Assembly (NCBI GenBank): GCA_001600055.1
Contig: BCIV01000007.1
Span: forward strand, 310,001 to 374,000
Reading direction: 5' to 3'
DNA from: Filobasidium wieringae
Lineage: Eukaryota > Basidiomycota > Tremellomycetes > Filobasidiales > Filobasidiaceae
DNA length: 64,000 bases
In this document: piece by piece, positions 1 through 13,900 of the stretch
How positions within the stretch are numbered: position 1 is the first letter of the stretch
Layout of the letters: every line of letters begins with the position of its first letter
Notes under the pieces: model-generated
What the model was told of the DNA's origin: nothing
Databases searched by the model: none
What the model saw: the letters and a program-made list of their open reading frames with translations, nothing else
Made by a program: the position numbers and the translations under genes

Positions 1-1514
1 GATGTTTTGGGGTATCGTCTCGCTCTTCCAGGCATTTATGACCAACCGTACCGGTTTCTACTTGACTCGATTCCTTATCGGTGCTTGTGAGGGAGGATTT
101 ATCCCTGGAGCTGTACTTTACACCAGTTATTGGTACACCTCAAAAGAGCTGGCTACCCGACTGTGTTTCTTCTGGAGCACTTTAAACATAGCTCGTGTCT
201 GCTCGGCGTTGCTTGCGGCTGGTATTCTGAAAATGAGGGGGATCGCTGGACGTCCAGGATGGTTCTGGCTATTCGTACTGGAAGGCCTTATTACCTGCTG
301 CATCGCTATCTTCGCGTTCTGTTGGCTACCATGGAGTCCTACAAGGACTACCGGTGTCTTCTGGCGCAAGTCTTGGTTCAATGAGAGGGAGGAAAAGATC
401 ATGGTCAACCGAGTCTTGCGCGATGATCCTGCAAAGGGTCTTACCGCGTTGAAGAACACCATTACTGTCGCAGATGTCAAGGAGGCTTGGAGCGACAAGC
501 ACTTCTGGCCATTGGTCTTCCTTGGACTTATCGCATATATTCCTCAATCGCCGGTTCAAGGATACTTGACGTATTCCTTGAAATCCCTAGGGTTCTCAAC
601 ATTCAACTCGAACATGCTTACAGTGAGACCTGTTCTGATTGCCTAAGTACGGCAATAGAGGCTGATCAAACATATTCTAGATTCCATCCGCTGCTTTGCA
701 AATCGTTACTATGTTGCTGATCAGTTGGTCAAGCTCATACTTTAACGAGCGCACCTTGTAAGTCGTATCGAGAACGCTTCCTTTGACTCAACTTAGATAT
801 CGTTCCTCGGTAGCCACTGCATGTTCGGCGAGTTTTGGTCCATGCCCATCCTCATCGCCATGAACATTCTACCCGATGGAGGCAGAGAGTGGTCAAGGTT
901 CTCGATGGTCACGCTCATCGCAGGATGTGAGTCTAGTGAATTTCGTTGTATTCATAAGTCATACTAACGTTTCGTTTCAGACCCCTATTTCCATCCCATT
1001 CTGACGTCGTGGATCAGCGAGAACTCGTTCTCCGTGAAACGTAGATCCATCCAAGTCACGACCTACAACATCGTGGTCCAGATGGGCTCTGTCATCTCGT
1101 CTCAGATCTATCGAGCAGATGGTACGCCCAGATGATCGTACTATAGACATTCCCATACTGATCCCGGCTTCTACGGAAGATGCACCCTACTACCATAGAG
1201 GAAACAAGGTTAGTCTATTTCACACTACCAAAAAGCTCTTGAGCTGATCAATGCGAACGCTATAGGTTCTCGTGTCCATCTGCGGCCTATCACTGATAGT
1301 GTTCTTCTTGACCTGGTGGTACATCGGTCACCTCGTAAGTTTCACCCGATAGCTACATTTTTAGACGCTAAGAAACTATTTGCTGGGACAGAATTCGAAG
1401 AAGGAGAGGATCTGGAACAGCATGACATCGGAGGAAAGGTTCGCATATCAGGAGGATGTCGCGGCGCGAGAGAAGGAAGGACCAAAGAGGTTGGACTTCA
1501 GGCTCAGCAGATAG
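1..1514 (+). CDS. MFS permease, allantoate/pantothenate (Dal5) family, 5' partial
   Basis: A multi-exon major facilitator of the anion:cation symporter (Dal5/Tna1/Liz1) family, which imports small organic acids or ureides across the plasma membrane. The gene enters the window already in frame (codon start at base 2), so its N-terminus is missing. The visible protein begins in the TM4 region (FLIGACEGGFIPGAVLY), passes the large central loop, then TM7 onward. Introns include 622-682, with exon sequence resuming as IPSAALQIVTMLLISW, and another near 757-797. The last exon ends as SEERFAYQEDVAAREKEGPK and a TAG at 1512-1514, the usual soluble tail of this family. A second member of the same family lies at 34753-36564. 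The substrate cannot be read from sequence. The family assignment is firm and the exon edges are approximate. Confidence 0.88.
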
Positions 1515-2268
1515 AGTTGGTTGTAGGATATAGATTTGGGTATTTGGATGGAATTCTGTGCGATCTGTGTAATGAGCAACACTTTCAGGTCTCAGAAACG
1601 TTACAGTCATTGAAATAGCTCTTGACCCGTCCTTCAATTTGGGTGGCCAATATTACACTTGTCTGTCTATTGATACTGATTTGGGGTGACGAGCGGCAAG
1701 TGATTGCCAAAGACGTTACCGGCGAGGCTAAGATGACATCTGAGAGTGGTGAAAGGTGACTTCATGTCAATGAATTGCTCGCTCTCAAACAGTAACACCC
1801 GGCCAGCATAGTGCACGCCATAGATACGCCTGGTGGTAGAGGGTTCAATAAGTATGGATCGTGGCAAGGTAGTTGCTAAGGTTTAGTCCTACTATCTATA
1901 GTTTCTACAATCAAGTCCAGATATCTTCCATAGGATAGGAATTTGTGTTCAATACTACAAATGCTTGGTAGGTCTGTGCGTGGTGAAACGCCTATCGATC
2001 GAGGTACTTTCGCGCAAGTCCGTTTCACGTGAAGCTTGAGATATTGGGGACGAGGATGAGCAATCCCGGATCGTGCTATTATTATTGCAGGCCTAATAAC
2101 AGTCCGAGTATTCGCGGTATTCCCAGGTTGCCCAGAGTTGCGCCTGTATAGATTATACGATATACAACCTGCTTTCAGAGCGCACAACCTGCATAGGAGA
2201 ACACAGAAACCGCGACCCTCCCCGCATCTGGACGCCTTCGAGAAGCTACCTTCAAATTACTCGTTTCT
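1515..2268. other. Intergenic region, MFS 3' end to NOSIP-like promoter
   Basis: No coding sequence is supported here. Short open frames on both strands lack recognisable motifs. The region should hold the MFS 3' UTR and the promoter of the downstream gene. The one recognisable site is a perfect Cbf1-type octamer at 2025-2032, listed separately. Confidence 0.6.
2025..2032. promoter_or_regulatory. TCACGTGA E-box octamer (Cbf1-type site)
   Basis: Perfect palindrome TCACGTGA about 240 bp upstream of the NOSIP-like start codon. It matches the known high-affinity site of Cbf1/USF-type bHLH proteins (R-TCACRTG). A Cbf1-type gene is in this window at 15105-16665. Actual binding is inferred. Confidence 0.45.
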
Positions 2269-3685
2269 ATGACTCGTTCTCGTGAGCCTATTCCTTTACA
2301 TCCATTACTGCAGACGTTCGAGCTCATGCCAAAGTTCCACAGACGCCAAGTCAAATACGAGTGGGTATGTCGTCAATCATCGAGAAATGCTATATTGTTC
2401 GCTTAATTTGCACGGTTTCTCAGAGCTCATTTCACCTACCATGAGCGACGGATAACTCCTTACGGATCGAGGACTCAAAGGATCGGAGCTGACTCGATGA
2501 AGAAGCTGGATTCGTGTTGTTTGTGCCTAGGAAAAGCCCAAAGCTCGGTGGCATGCTCGAAGGGTCATCTTTATTGTAAAGAGTGTATCTTGGCCAGTTG
2601 TGAGTAAAGGCATACACCCCGTCTCGATACGACCCGTTCTTAAGCTTGGTCCATCGTAGTGATATCACAAAAGGCTCAGATCAAGTCGCACCAAGATTCG
2701 TTATCCGCTTTTGCTGCAACAGAAGAAGCCGAACGAGAACGGGCAAAACAATCAGCAAGAGCAAGAGTTTTGAAGGATTTCGAAAGGGGGCTTGGTCTGG
2801 GAACACCTGGGTCGGGAGTCGTGAGCGCAGTGGGGAAGAAAGCGGATATACCAGAGGGAAGCACAGAACAGGAGAGGGGAACGAAACGGAAGTTCGAATT
2901 CGATCAGGATGTAGTGGAAAGATTAGCAAAGGAGGCAGAGGAAGCAGCGTTGAGCACGATCGAGGCTGAACAGGTAAGTTTATGATTCACAAGTCAGCAC
3001 TGCGATGGAGCATGATAAGCTTATCTCACCTGGCAAAGGCTGAGGCTCGAAGATCGAAACTCCCATCTTTCTGGTTACCAACGCTCGCGCCTGAGGCCAA
3101 GGTTGGACCGCTCAAGGATGTCAAGCTACAAACCATGTGCAGCGTAGGAGAACATCCACACCCCCTAGCGTGAGTCATCAAAGAAACATCAGGTAGAATG
3201 GTTATTGATACGTTATCGGACTTGCGCAGTATGAAAGGGCTATTGCCAGTAATATTCACCTATCCCGGAGGAAAGTCTAGCCCAGATACGAATCCCATCT
3301 GTCCCTCCTGTTCACGGGAAATGACGAATGCCACCCGAAGTGTTCTGCTGACTTCGAAGGCCCCGGCCGATGCGGACCCACCCCTCAAAAAGAAAAAGGA
3401 CGGCAAGGAGAAGAACAAAGAGGTCTCGGTATGCGGGCATGTCGTATGTGGTACCTGTGCGGATACCGTCGTCAAGCCTGGAAAACAGTGCCTAGTTTGT
3501 GAAGCAACTGTTCAGTCAGATAAGGATATGATAGACTTGGGAAAAGAAGGTCTGTCGATATGTCAAGGACTTTCGGCTTGATACGCTCCACTTATCAGAA
3601 TCGGCGATCTCTTATCATAACAGGTACAGGCTTCGCAGCGGCTGGAGGCGCAATGGCCCGAAAAGCTGGTGTCGCATTCATATGA
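2269..3685 (+). CDS. NOSIP-like U-box/RING E3 ligase-type protein
   Basis: Homolog of nitric oxide synthase-interacting protein, a nuclear U-box/RING ubiquitin ligase family linked to splicing complexes. The protein starts MTRS as in the family (usually MTRH). It then has a Tyr-His-Glu-Arg segment (FTYHERR), a first degenerate RING half with CCLCLGKAQ and SKGHLYCKECI, a long charged helix (ERERAKQSARARVLK), and a C-terminal RING half (CPSCSREMT ... CGHVVCGTC ... CLVCEA). It ends EGTGFAAAGG ... GVAFI, the typical family tail. Introns are clear at about 2606-2657 (exon resumes ISQKAQIKSHQ), 2973-3038 and 3549-3623. The join between the MTRS start exon and the HFTYHERR exon near 2280-2430 is ambiguous because several donor/acceptor pairs keep frame, so residues 5-20 are uncertain. 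Confidence 0.85.
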
Positions 3686-3691
3686 GAATAC

Positions 3692-3717
3692 AAGCAACGC
3701 AAGCAACGCAAGCAACG
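3692..3717 (+). repeat. 9-bp tandem repeat (CAAGCAACG), about 3 copies
   Basis: The unit CAAGCAACG is repeated about three times in the 3' flank immediately after the NOSIP-like stop codon. It is noncoding on either strand as far as can be seen and is probably a simple slippage repeat in the 3' UTR. Confidence 0.6.
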
Positions 3718-4163
3718 AAACGGCATAAACATACCCCTCCTGTACTTTCTATTCTCAAATGAATGAATAGCTCTGGGCTGAGACTGACGATCGCCAAGAT
3801 CTGACAAGCAAACCCGGGGCCAGTCGCGCGGAACCAAAGCCAGACCCCGCTAATGATATACGCGGGGCGCTTGCCGTGGCCAAGGGATTACTGTTATCTC
3901 TACTGTGCAATTGATTGCGTCTGGGCCTGCCTTGTAGAGTGAGAAAGAAATGGCTACGCCTAGGATGCAGCCACTTGCCAAGAAGAAAGGCATACTGGAG
4001 AGACCCATGTGATGCTTTATTTTTGTCCCCAGCCAATTCTCCGATGATAGTCGAGCTGGTCTCTGCGCAGGCCATCGGGTCATATAAGATGTGACCGGTA
4101 GTGTCTTCTTCATCATCCCTTCCGACCAATGGTTCTATTTCGATCAGATTAATTTCCGCAACT
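3718..4163. other. Intergenic region, promoter of peptide transporter
   Basis: No gene is supported. It contains a TATA-like stretch (CATATAAGA, about 4081-4089) some 80 bp upstream of the chosen PTR2 start codon. Two antisense open frames cover this stretch but show no domain or splice pattern and are treated as chance. Confidence 0.5.
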
Positions 4164-7113
4164 ATGCCTGCAAACCCAATCCTTGATTTCGAATCGGCGC
4201 CCGTTCGTCCTGAGGGTTTACCTACCGCTCACCAACTGCACCAGCAGGATGGGGTCTCCGGTTATCAAGACAATCAATACGATGAGAAGCTTGACGAAAA
4301 GGCTATGAATGAAGTACACAACGCTACCGTCGTCCCTGCTTACGACGAAGATGAGGATTACGAAGGTAGACCAACCGAAGAAGAGTTAAGGACACTCAGG
4401 AAGGTCGGCGCGCCGCTTCCCTTTGCAGCGAGTGCTATGTGCCTGGTCGAATTAGCTGAGAGGTACGTTGAGGTTGTTGTCGATTGTGCCTGAGGCTTCC
4501 GCTCAAGAGCAGTGTTTGTCTAGAGCGTCATACTACGGATGCACTCAAGTCTTTGGAAACTTCGTCCGAGGATCCCTCCCTGTTGACGGACCTGGCACTG
4601 GTGCCGTTTCCAAGGGTCCTCTGGGACCTAACCAGACTGCCGGAGCTTTGGGCTTGGGAGGTCAAACCGCCACTGCCGTTACTCAGAGTTTTACATTTTT
4701 GGCTTACATCATCCCCATTTTTGGAGGAATCATTGCCGACACAAAATGGGGTCGTTTCAAGACGATCTGTGTTGGTACCTTCATCGGAGCTATCGCTCAC
4801 ATTCTGTTGGTCATTCCTGCAATTCCGAAAGTAATTGCTTCGGGGAACGCGCTCGGTAAGTCTGGCATCAGGCCAGCGTGATCGTTCCGCCGACTGACGC
4901 GTTTCATCTAGCTCCATTCCTTATTTCCATCTACATCCTATCTTTCGCTTCTGGATTCATCAAGCCAGCATTGGCTCCAATGCTTTGTGATCAGTCTCCT
5001 GTTAAAAGGAATACCATTACTACCTTGAAAAGTGGGGAAAGAGTTATTCTTTCTCCACAGGTTACCGTTCAACGGTCCGTGTCATCCGCGCGAAGATCCA
5101 CGTCAGCGGAGCTAACCTATTGGCTGTCGTTCCTCCCCCGATAAGATATCTTTTGATCTTCTACTGGTGCATCAACATCGGCGCCTTTTTCGGGCTTGCG
5201 ACCAGCTACTGTGCAGTAAGTAATACGTTACCCATATTCGGTGATCACACAGTAACCTCCTTGGATTGGTACAGCACGACATCGGCTTCTGGCTTGCTTT
5301 CCTTACTCCTGGCATCTTCTATATGCTCATGCCTATTGTGCTCTTCTTCTGCTATAAGCGATTGATCAAGTTCCCTCCAACGGGTTCCATTGTCATTGAA
5401 GCCATCAGAGCAGTAAAGACTCTCTTTAGGGATGGCAATGGTAGAAATGCGTTCAAACGCGATAACTCCTTCTGGGACAATGCTCGACCATCTGCTATTG
5501 CAGCGCGCGGAGGTGACCTGAGTGAGTCGAGGATTTGCTTCACGCGAAGGTTCTTGCTTACCGACTCCATAATGCAGGTGGAATCACCTGGGACGACAAG
5601 TTCATTGCCGACTTGAAGAATACCTTCGATGCTTGCAAAGTCTTTTGTAGGTAACCTTCTCTATAACAAAAACACTCTCGACCATCCACGCTAACAAGTT
5701 CAATATGTACAGTACTGTGAGATCTATCTCAGCGTAATATCGCTGGTCGCGCACTTAGAATGACTCATGACGCCCTGTAGTATTCCTATCTTCAACTTGG
5801 CTGATGGTGGTCTCGGTAACTCTGAAAACTCGATGTCTGCTGCCATGACCGTAAGTCTTCTATTCTGACGAAAAGAAGTGCGCATCCTTATCGGCAATTA
5901 TTACTCCAGCTCGGAAACGTTCCTAATGGTAAGTACCCAGCTGTTTGCGAAGTTTAGCTGCGACTGAATGTATCTTGCTTCCTATAGATCTTATCAGCAA
6001 TATGAACCCCCTGGCCATCGTCATTTTTACCCCTATCATCAATTACGGTCTTTACCCTATGTTCGCCAAGATGGGATGGCCGATCTCTCCTATGTGGAGA
6101 ATGACCATTGTACATTTATTCAGGCTTCGTGCTGTACAAGGAAGATCGCTGACAACCTTGATCGCCTGGTCCAGGGTTTCACTTTAGGAGGGTTGAACAT
6201 GTTCTACGGTGCAGTCTTGCAAATGCGAGTGTATGCTACTAGTCCTTGCGGAAACTTTGCTACCTGTAAGTTCGATCTGGTCCCTTTTTACCCCTATCGC
6301 CCTTAACATGGGGACAACTACCGCAATTTGATTATTGTAAGCCCTCTTTTTTTTCTAACTTTGACGACCATTTTTGCTAAACTGACCTCGCTCTGTCTAC
6401 AGGTTTTCCGCTTCCTATTCTGTTGTAGAAGGTCTGTGTGTACGGTGCTGACGTTTTATATTTCGCCCATTCATAGCTGCTGATTGCATCGATGCTGGCT
6501 TGGTGTCACCTATCTCTCTTTGGGTCAGTCGCTGCACTCGAAATCTCTCGCGCACAGGGACTAAATTGTTACATCACAATAGCTTCAAGTCCCTCTTTAC
6601 GTTTTACCTGCTATTGGAGAGATCTTCGTCAATGGTGAGTTTGCAATCAGAGGATTGGAGAGGCTTCCCTAAGCTAACCCATGGCTTACGTAGTTACCTC
6701 CTACGAATTGGCATACACTCGGGCTCCTCCAAGGATGAAGGGTTTGGTCTACTCTTTCGCTTTATTCACAACTGCTATCTCGTCCGCAATCGGTCTGGCA
6801 TGCAGTGCTGTTGTCGGTAAGTCTTAATGCACAGATCGCTGCCCGAAAGCACATCCTGAGATTTATTGTCGCAATCAGTCGATCCCCACCTTGTCGTCTC
6901 TTATTGGGTTCTAGGTGCCGCTTGTATGATTTGTGGTAAGTTCAGCGCGGATTCGTCTGACAGCATCAAGACTGACCAGCGAACATCCTGAAATTTCCAG
7001 CTGCCATTTTCCCCTTCTTATTCAAGAACCTCGACAAGGAAGTACAGTTCTACGACCCTACCCTTTTGAGTACTGCTGAGAACACAAAGGACGAAGAGGC
7101 TAAGCGGGAATGA
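4164..7113 (+). CDS. PTR2: Proton-dependent oligopeptide transporter (PTR2/POT family)
   Basis: Plasma-membrane proton/di- and tripeptide symporter with about 12 membrane segments. The start chosen is the ATG at 4164 (MPANPILDF). An in-frame ATG at 4101 also exists but would add a Ser-rich stretch lying on the probable TATA region. After an acidic cytosolic N-terminus come the family's first signature (MCLVELAERASYYG, made by splicing out 4463-4521), then LAYIIPIFGGIIADTKWGRF (the PTR2 FGGxxADxxxGRF region), then FASGFIKPALAPMLCDQ, the loop with LKSGERVI, and FYWCINIGAFFGLATSYC, the second POT signature. At least a dozen short introns follow. The last exon encodes FPFLFKNLDKEVQFYDPTLL and ends TGA 7111-7113. 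The C-terminal exons are tiny and were identified only by their membrane-like translation. Confidence 0.87.
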
Positions 7114-7938
7114 TGGACCGACATTCAGGGTCGCAGGAGCACGATTGAGGTATCGAGCTAGAATTATCAAAACCCGACAAAGGTGTTTACAGATATGACA
7201 AGATTCGGGTAGCGTTACTACATGTGCTGGTTGTAAACGCGATGAAAATTAGTCTGAATCGGTGTAATAGAAAGGATACATGAGTGTATATTGATTGATA
7301 CAGAGCTGCAAGCGAGCAATGCTCCTGCTTTACATTGGGAGGCAACACCGATGTGCTCGAATAGGGCAACCATGCCATGTTTGGTCTACTCAAGCTATAT
7401 GAACACGGCATCCCAAAGCTGACCAGGCAAGAGACCGGACAGACTCTTATGCAGGACTGGTTCGTTTGCTAATGTAAAATTCCCCGTCTTCAAGATCTGT
7501 AACGAAAGTCCAGCTGTACCGGGAAGCGGTGCTCAGATGAAACGCTAATTTCCGCTGAAGGGCTGTGTCACGCATATACGCGTCGCTTATTATTACGGAA
7601 GATGCCGCCGCCAGCTAGAATTCAAAGATCATCGTAATTTCAATCAATCACAGGTTCTAAACCAGCAAGGATAATCCACACCTTGCCGCCTTATACAAGT
7701 AAAGAAGGTCAGAAGTGCCCCGGGCTTGAGCTACAAGCTTGAAACAGTGCCTCACGATCGCCTTCAACGACCTTGAACGTTTACGACAAGCACCTAACAT
7801 ACCCATCAAAAAGCAAAACAAAACAATTCTACATACATTCACGATATATTGACAGAACAACGAGCGACGCTGATAGACGACATAATACGACAAAGAACGA
7901 CTAGAAAGTGAGGGTGTTACTGAACCCTGAACTCCGCA
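7114..7938. other. Intergenic region upstream of chitin synthase
   Basis: 825 bp without a supported gene. The half nearest the chitin synthase is rich in A and C (AACAAAACAATTCTACATACATTCACGA region), typical of a fungal 5' UTR. Small antisense frames of 74 and 78 codons show no motif. A long leader or promoter for the large chitin synthase gene is the likely content. Confidence 0.5.
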
Positions 7939-10900
7939 ATGTCTCGTGGACAGCCGGGATCTCGATTCGAGGCGACTGATGATCTAAGGTACGTAGCGAA
8001 AGAAGGGGGCAACCGACTCACAGGCAGTTCTTGACCTCGCTCGATCTATAGCAACCTTCCTTCGATCGCTGAGGACACGATTCTAGCATGCTTGAGAGAA
8101 CGTTATCTCGCTGACAAGTCATACACGGGTGCTGGAACCTCTGCCTTGGTCTCTCTCAACCCTCACAAACATCTTGACCTTAACGACGACTCAACGTTAC
8201 ACCATTATGTCGACGACTACAGGAATGTCGAGGATAAAACGAGTTCCGCCGATCATGGTGATGACCAAAATGAGAACTCGCTGCCACCACACATCTTCCA
8301 ACTGGCCATCAATGCATACTATCACATGAAACGAACTGGGCAGGATCAGAGCATTCTAATCAGGTAAGCCATGTCCAAGTCATCATCAGACCGACGAGTT
8401 CATCGGAGCTGAAACAATATATATCTTTGTTAGCGGTGAAACTGGAGCCGGAAAATCAGCGATGAGGAGGTTGAGCATCAAGACAATTCTTGAATTGAGT
8501 TTGAGCCATGCGGGAAAAAAGGGAGCCAAGTTAGGAGCGCAAGTACCCAGCGCCGAGGTAAGTCATTTTGAGTTGCGTGCAATCGACCACATCATTGACT
8601 GATACCAAAACCCTACAGTACATCCTCGAATCTTTCGGCAGTGCCAGAACGAATCAGAATGAGAATGCCTCTCGATTCGGGAAATACACAGAACTGCAGT
8701 TTAACGCACGGGGACGGCTAGCTGGATCAAAGACGCTCGCTTATTATCTGGAGAAGGTCAGGGTCTCGTCTCCACCTACTGGAGAGAGGAATTTCCACGT
8801 ATTCTACTATTTAATTGCTGGAGCTTCCCCTGAAGAACGACATCATTTGCTTCTCGATGATCACGCTCAGTATCGATATTTGGGCAATCGGTCGTTGTTC
8901 GGAAGGCGAGATGGCAGCGATTCAACGGAAGAGGATGAGCTCAGGTTTCACCAGCTTCAAGCGGCATTCAAGTCAGTTGGCCTGTCCAAGAGAAATGTCG
9001 CTCAAATTTGTCAACTTGTTGCGGCGATCCTGCATCTGGGAAACATCGAGTTCGTGTCCGACAAGGGCAGGAATGAAGATGCAGCTGTAGTCAAGAACGT
9101 TGAAGTATTGCAGACTGTCGCAGACTTCCTGGGTGTAAGGCCAGAAGCCTTGGAAAACGTCTTCTCTTACCGCAGTAAAATGCTGAAGAAGGAGTTGGTC
9201 ACTGCTTTCCTGGATACTGAAGGAGCAGCTGCAAACAGAGATGAGCTTGCCAACACCCTTTACTCCCTCTTGTTCACCTGGATCACGGAACATCTCAACC
9301 AGAAATTGTGTAAGGACGATTTTGCTAGTTTTATTGGTCTCCTCGATTTCCCAGGATTCCAAAACTTAGCTGGAGCGACTTCCCGAAACAACTCTCTTGA
9401 CCAGTTCTGTGTCAATTATGCCAACGAGAAGATGCAAAACTGGATACAACAAAGGGTCTTCAATGGGATGACCGCTGACTTCGCTCAAGAAGGCTTGACC
9501 GGTCTATCACCGCCTGTAGCTTTTTTCGACAACTCGGAGTGTTTGAGATTGATCGATAACCAGCCAGGAGGCCTAATTCATATCACCGATGATCAGGCGA
9601 GACGTGTTCCTAAGAAGACAGAGCACACAATGATTGAAGCGTATGCTAAGCGATGGGGCAACCATGGATCGTTTAAGTTGAGCGGAATGGATCGGACAGG
9701 TTTCCCTACCTTCACCGTCAGCCACTTTACGGGCCCAGTTACCTACTCTACTGAGGCGTTCTTGGAGAAGGATGCCGATGTGATCAACCCAGACTTCGTT
9801 TCGCTTCTAAGAGGCAACTCCGTTGAGGAAAAACAGAGAAACAGAAGAACTATGGGAGTGCCGGTTCCTACCTCCACTGAGAGTACTGGTTCATCCAACC
9901 CTTTCGTACAGGGACTGTTCACTAGTAAAGCTGTTGCCACAGAGGTGCACCCTCACGATGAGGACACGATCGTTGCAGCACAGCAATCTGTCAAACCGAT
10001 GAGAGCGCCGTCGATGCGTAGGAAGGGTCGACTGGCCCGACTCGCAGCGGTGGGCGAAGAAGGTGAAGATGCTGAAGAGGCAGAAGAAGGAGCAGAGGTT
10101 GGTGGTGGAAACAACGAAGCTCCAGTGCGCGGTATCCGATGCATTCTTGGCGAGTTCAAGTCATCAATGGATGTCTTGTATCAAGCTCTTGATGACACGC
10201 AGCCTTGGTATGTGTTTTGCCTTAATCCTAATGATGCCCGTCTCCCAAATCAGGTCGAGACCCGTGGCCTGCGAGGTCAAATCCGGGCATTCGGCATGGC
10301 AGAGCTTGTCAAGAAGCTCAAGCACGTCTATGAGGTCCAGATGACGCATGAAGAAGGCTGTGAGCGATATGCGAATGAGCTTAATGGTTACGGCATCTTG
10401 CATGGCGGATCTACTCCAGCCGTCGAATCTATGAAAAAGCTCTTCGCCGCGAAGGGTATGACGGAAGACGACTTTGCTGTAGGGAAAACAAAGGTCTTCC
10501 TATCACAAAGAGGATTCCATCGTTTCGAAAATCGATTACGATTAGATGACGAAGACCAGCATGACGGCGAGAAACCCGCCACTTTGGATTTCCTTTCTGC
10601 TGGACAACATCGACCGGAGAACCAGATGTACGGTATGCGAAGTGGAGCTCAGTCCTCAGGGCTGCTGGACAAGTTCGACAACCCTTATCACGAGAACGCT
10701 TCGCATGCTGCTCTTCCATTGGTTCCCAAGCAAGGTGGATACGCAGACGCGGCGCCCTCAGAGATCGATGACGTCTACGACGACCACAAAACGATGGACG
10801 ACGGATACACACGTTATGGCGACAATGCTTCCTACGTGGGCACCGAAGCCTATGCTCCCTCTAAGAACATGTTCTCTTCAGCTGACGTTAAAGACAAGAA

Positions 10901-13900
10901 CCTCGACGAAAAGGAGCTATTGAATGCGCCTCACGATGGCGAGACTGCAGAAGAATTGAAGGAGACGCCATCCCGTCGCCGATGGCGATTATTGTGTAGT
11001 CTCTTAACATTTTGGATTCCCGGCTTCCTTCTCTCATGGCTTGGAGGCATGAAAAGGCCTGATATACGGCAAGCTTGGAGAGAAAAGCTAGCAATCAATT
11101 TGATCATCTGGTTCATCTGTGGTTGCGCTATCTTTGTGATTGCCGTCCTAGGGAACCTCATCTGCCCGAGACAATATGTCTACAATGCAGGTGAACTTGC
11201 GGAACACAACTACCAGGATAGCCCTGACAGTGTCTATGTCTCGATCCGAGGAGAGGTTAGTCAACATTGTGATATTCATGGGCCCTACGCTGATCTTTAC
11301 AATATTCAAGGTATTTGACCTTACCAAATACGCCCCTAGCCATCTGACCGTCACCCAAGTTATCCCTACGAAGAGCGTTTTGTCTTATGGAGGTGTTGAT
11401 GCCAGTAGTCTATTCCCTGTCCAGGTAAGCCAGCCTCTGGAAGTCCTTGTTATGGGAAAAAACAAGCACTGATACACGGTGTATAGGTCTCGGCCCTGTG
11501 TGATGGTGTAGACGGGACAGTTAGTCCCTGGGTGACTTTGGATTCTACCAACACGTCCGACGTACACGCTCAATACCACGATTTCCGAGCGTATACAAAT
11601 GATTCACGTCCCGACTGGTATTTCGAGCAAATGGTGTGTACACAACATCAGCCTAGTTCTTCACTCAATCGGCTAAAATTTCACACCTACAGGTCATGAT
11701 GCGTTGGAATTACCGTTTGGGTTTCATGGGCTATACACCTAAAGAGGTCCGGTCGAAGGCTGAGAGCGGTTCAGCTGTTGCAATATACGATGGAATGGTC
11801 TACGACCTCTCTACGTACGTCCAGCAAAACGGAGGTGGTATTAGAGTACCCGCTGGGTACCAGGCGCCTGCGGACATAAATCGAAAGTTTATGTCAGACC
11901 AGGTCGTCTCCTTGTTCCAGCAAAATGCAGGGAAAGACGTGACAAAACTGATGGATGAGCTTTCCGGAACGATCGGCTCAGACACGGTTTCTAGGCAGAA
12001 GACTTGTCTTCGGAACCTGTTCTTACTTGGGAAAGTCGACAGCCGTAACTCGGCCCAGTGCAAGTTTTCCAGTTATATTCTCTTGGTACTGTCCATTATC
12101 ATGGTCGCCATTATCGGATTCAAGTTCTTGGCGGCGCTGCACTTCGGTAGCTCTCGTGCTCCAGAAGACCACGACAAGTTCATTATCTGTCAGATTCCCT
12201 GTTATACTGAAGGTGAGGAATCGCTACGTCGTACGATCGATTCCTTGGCTCGCCTTAGATACGATGACAAACGTAAATTGCTCTTGGTGATCTGCGATGG
12301 AAACATCGTTGGGGCTGGAAATGACCGTCCTACACCCAGGATTGTACTCGACATTCTTGGTGCTGATCCGGCTCAGGATCCTGAACCACTGAGTTTCCTC
12401 TCTCTCGGTGATGGAGCGAAGCAGCACAATATGGGGAAAATCTATTCTGGACTATATGAAGTGGCTGGTCACGTCGTTCCCTATATGGTCTTGGTGAAGG
12501 TCGGCAAACCGAGCGAAAGATCGCGTCCCGGAAATCGGGGAAAACGTGACTCTCAAATGGTCGTTATGCATTTTTTGAACAAGGTAAGCTTACTTCTCTT
12601 CAAGTGGAAACCAAGCAAACTGACTAGATGACACTCCTACTATGTAACAGGTTCACTTCGATGCACCCATGAATCCCCTGGAGCTCGAAATGTACCATCA
12701 AATCAAGAACGTCATTGGTGTCAACCCAACTTTCTACGAATATCTGTTCACTGTTGATGCGGATACTACTGTTGAGGAGTTGGCTCTGAACCGTCTTGTT
12801 TCAGCGTGAGTCCAACGGGCGATGTTGTGTCGGATCAGGCTGACCTATTGTCCTCACAGTTTGGTGCACGACAAGAAGATCATTGCAGCCTGTGGAGAGA
12901 CTGAGCTTGCTAATCCAAAGCAATCTCTTATCACTATGATGCAGGTCAGTCCTTCCGTTAAGTCCACGTGTTTTGGGATACTCAAGCGATATCCCGGATA
13001 ACAGGTCTACGAGTACTTCATTTCGCATCATCTCACGAAATCGTTCGAGTCGTTGTTCGGCTCTATTACGTGTCTACCCGGTTGTTTCTCGATTTACCGT
13101 CTTCGTGCTCCGGATACGCACAAGCCGTTGTTCGTTTCCAACCAGATCATTGGCGAATACCAGGAGAACCGAGTCGATACATTACACATGAAGAATTTGC
13201 TACATCTCGGAGAGGATCGATATCTGACTACCCTGATTCTCAAACACTTCCCGACTCACAAGACCAAATTTGTTCGCGACGCGCATGCCTACACAGTCGC
13301 TCCTGATGATTGGAAGGTTCTCCTTTCTCAACGTAAGTCTTTGGAACCAGACCTTCAGTTTTGCACCTTTCTTAGCTATATTTCATCAGGTCGTCGATGG
13401 ATCAATTCTACTGTTCATAACTTGGTCGAATTGACGACGATCGAGGGTCTATGTGGATGCTGTGGATTTTTCGGAATGCGAGCCATCGTCTTCATCGACT
13501 TGCTCAGTACTGTTATCGCACCGGTCACCGTTGCCTATGTGAGTTATTTCGACGGTTCAGGTGAAACGTAGACTGACCGATGACTTGTACAGCTCGGATA
13601 CCTGCTTTACATCATCATCGCCGATGGAGGTACCATTCCTACGCTCAGTATCATCATGCTCGCCGCCATTTATGGTTTGCAGGCTTTGATCTTTATCTTC
13701 CGATTGCGTTGGGACATGATTGCTTGGATGTTGTGTAAGTCCCCATGTCGTCCCTCTCGTACAATTGCATCGTTAACCAATCAACGGCAACTCATAGTCT
13801 ACATTCTTGCTATCCCCGCGTTCTCCTTCTTTTTGCCCCTGTACTCATTCTGGTACATGGATAACTTCTCTTGGGGAAACACTCGTGTTGTGCTCGGAGA

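Noticed and set aside
7187..7893. Minus-strand small frames upstream of the chitin synthase
   Set aside because: No domain, signal or splice evidence; they lie in the expected promoter and leader.
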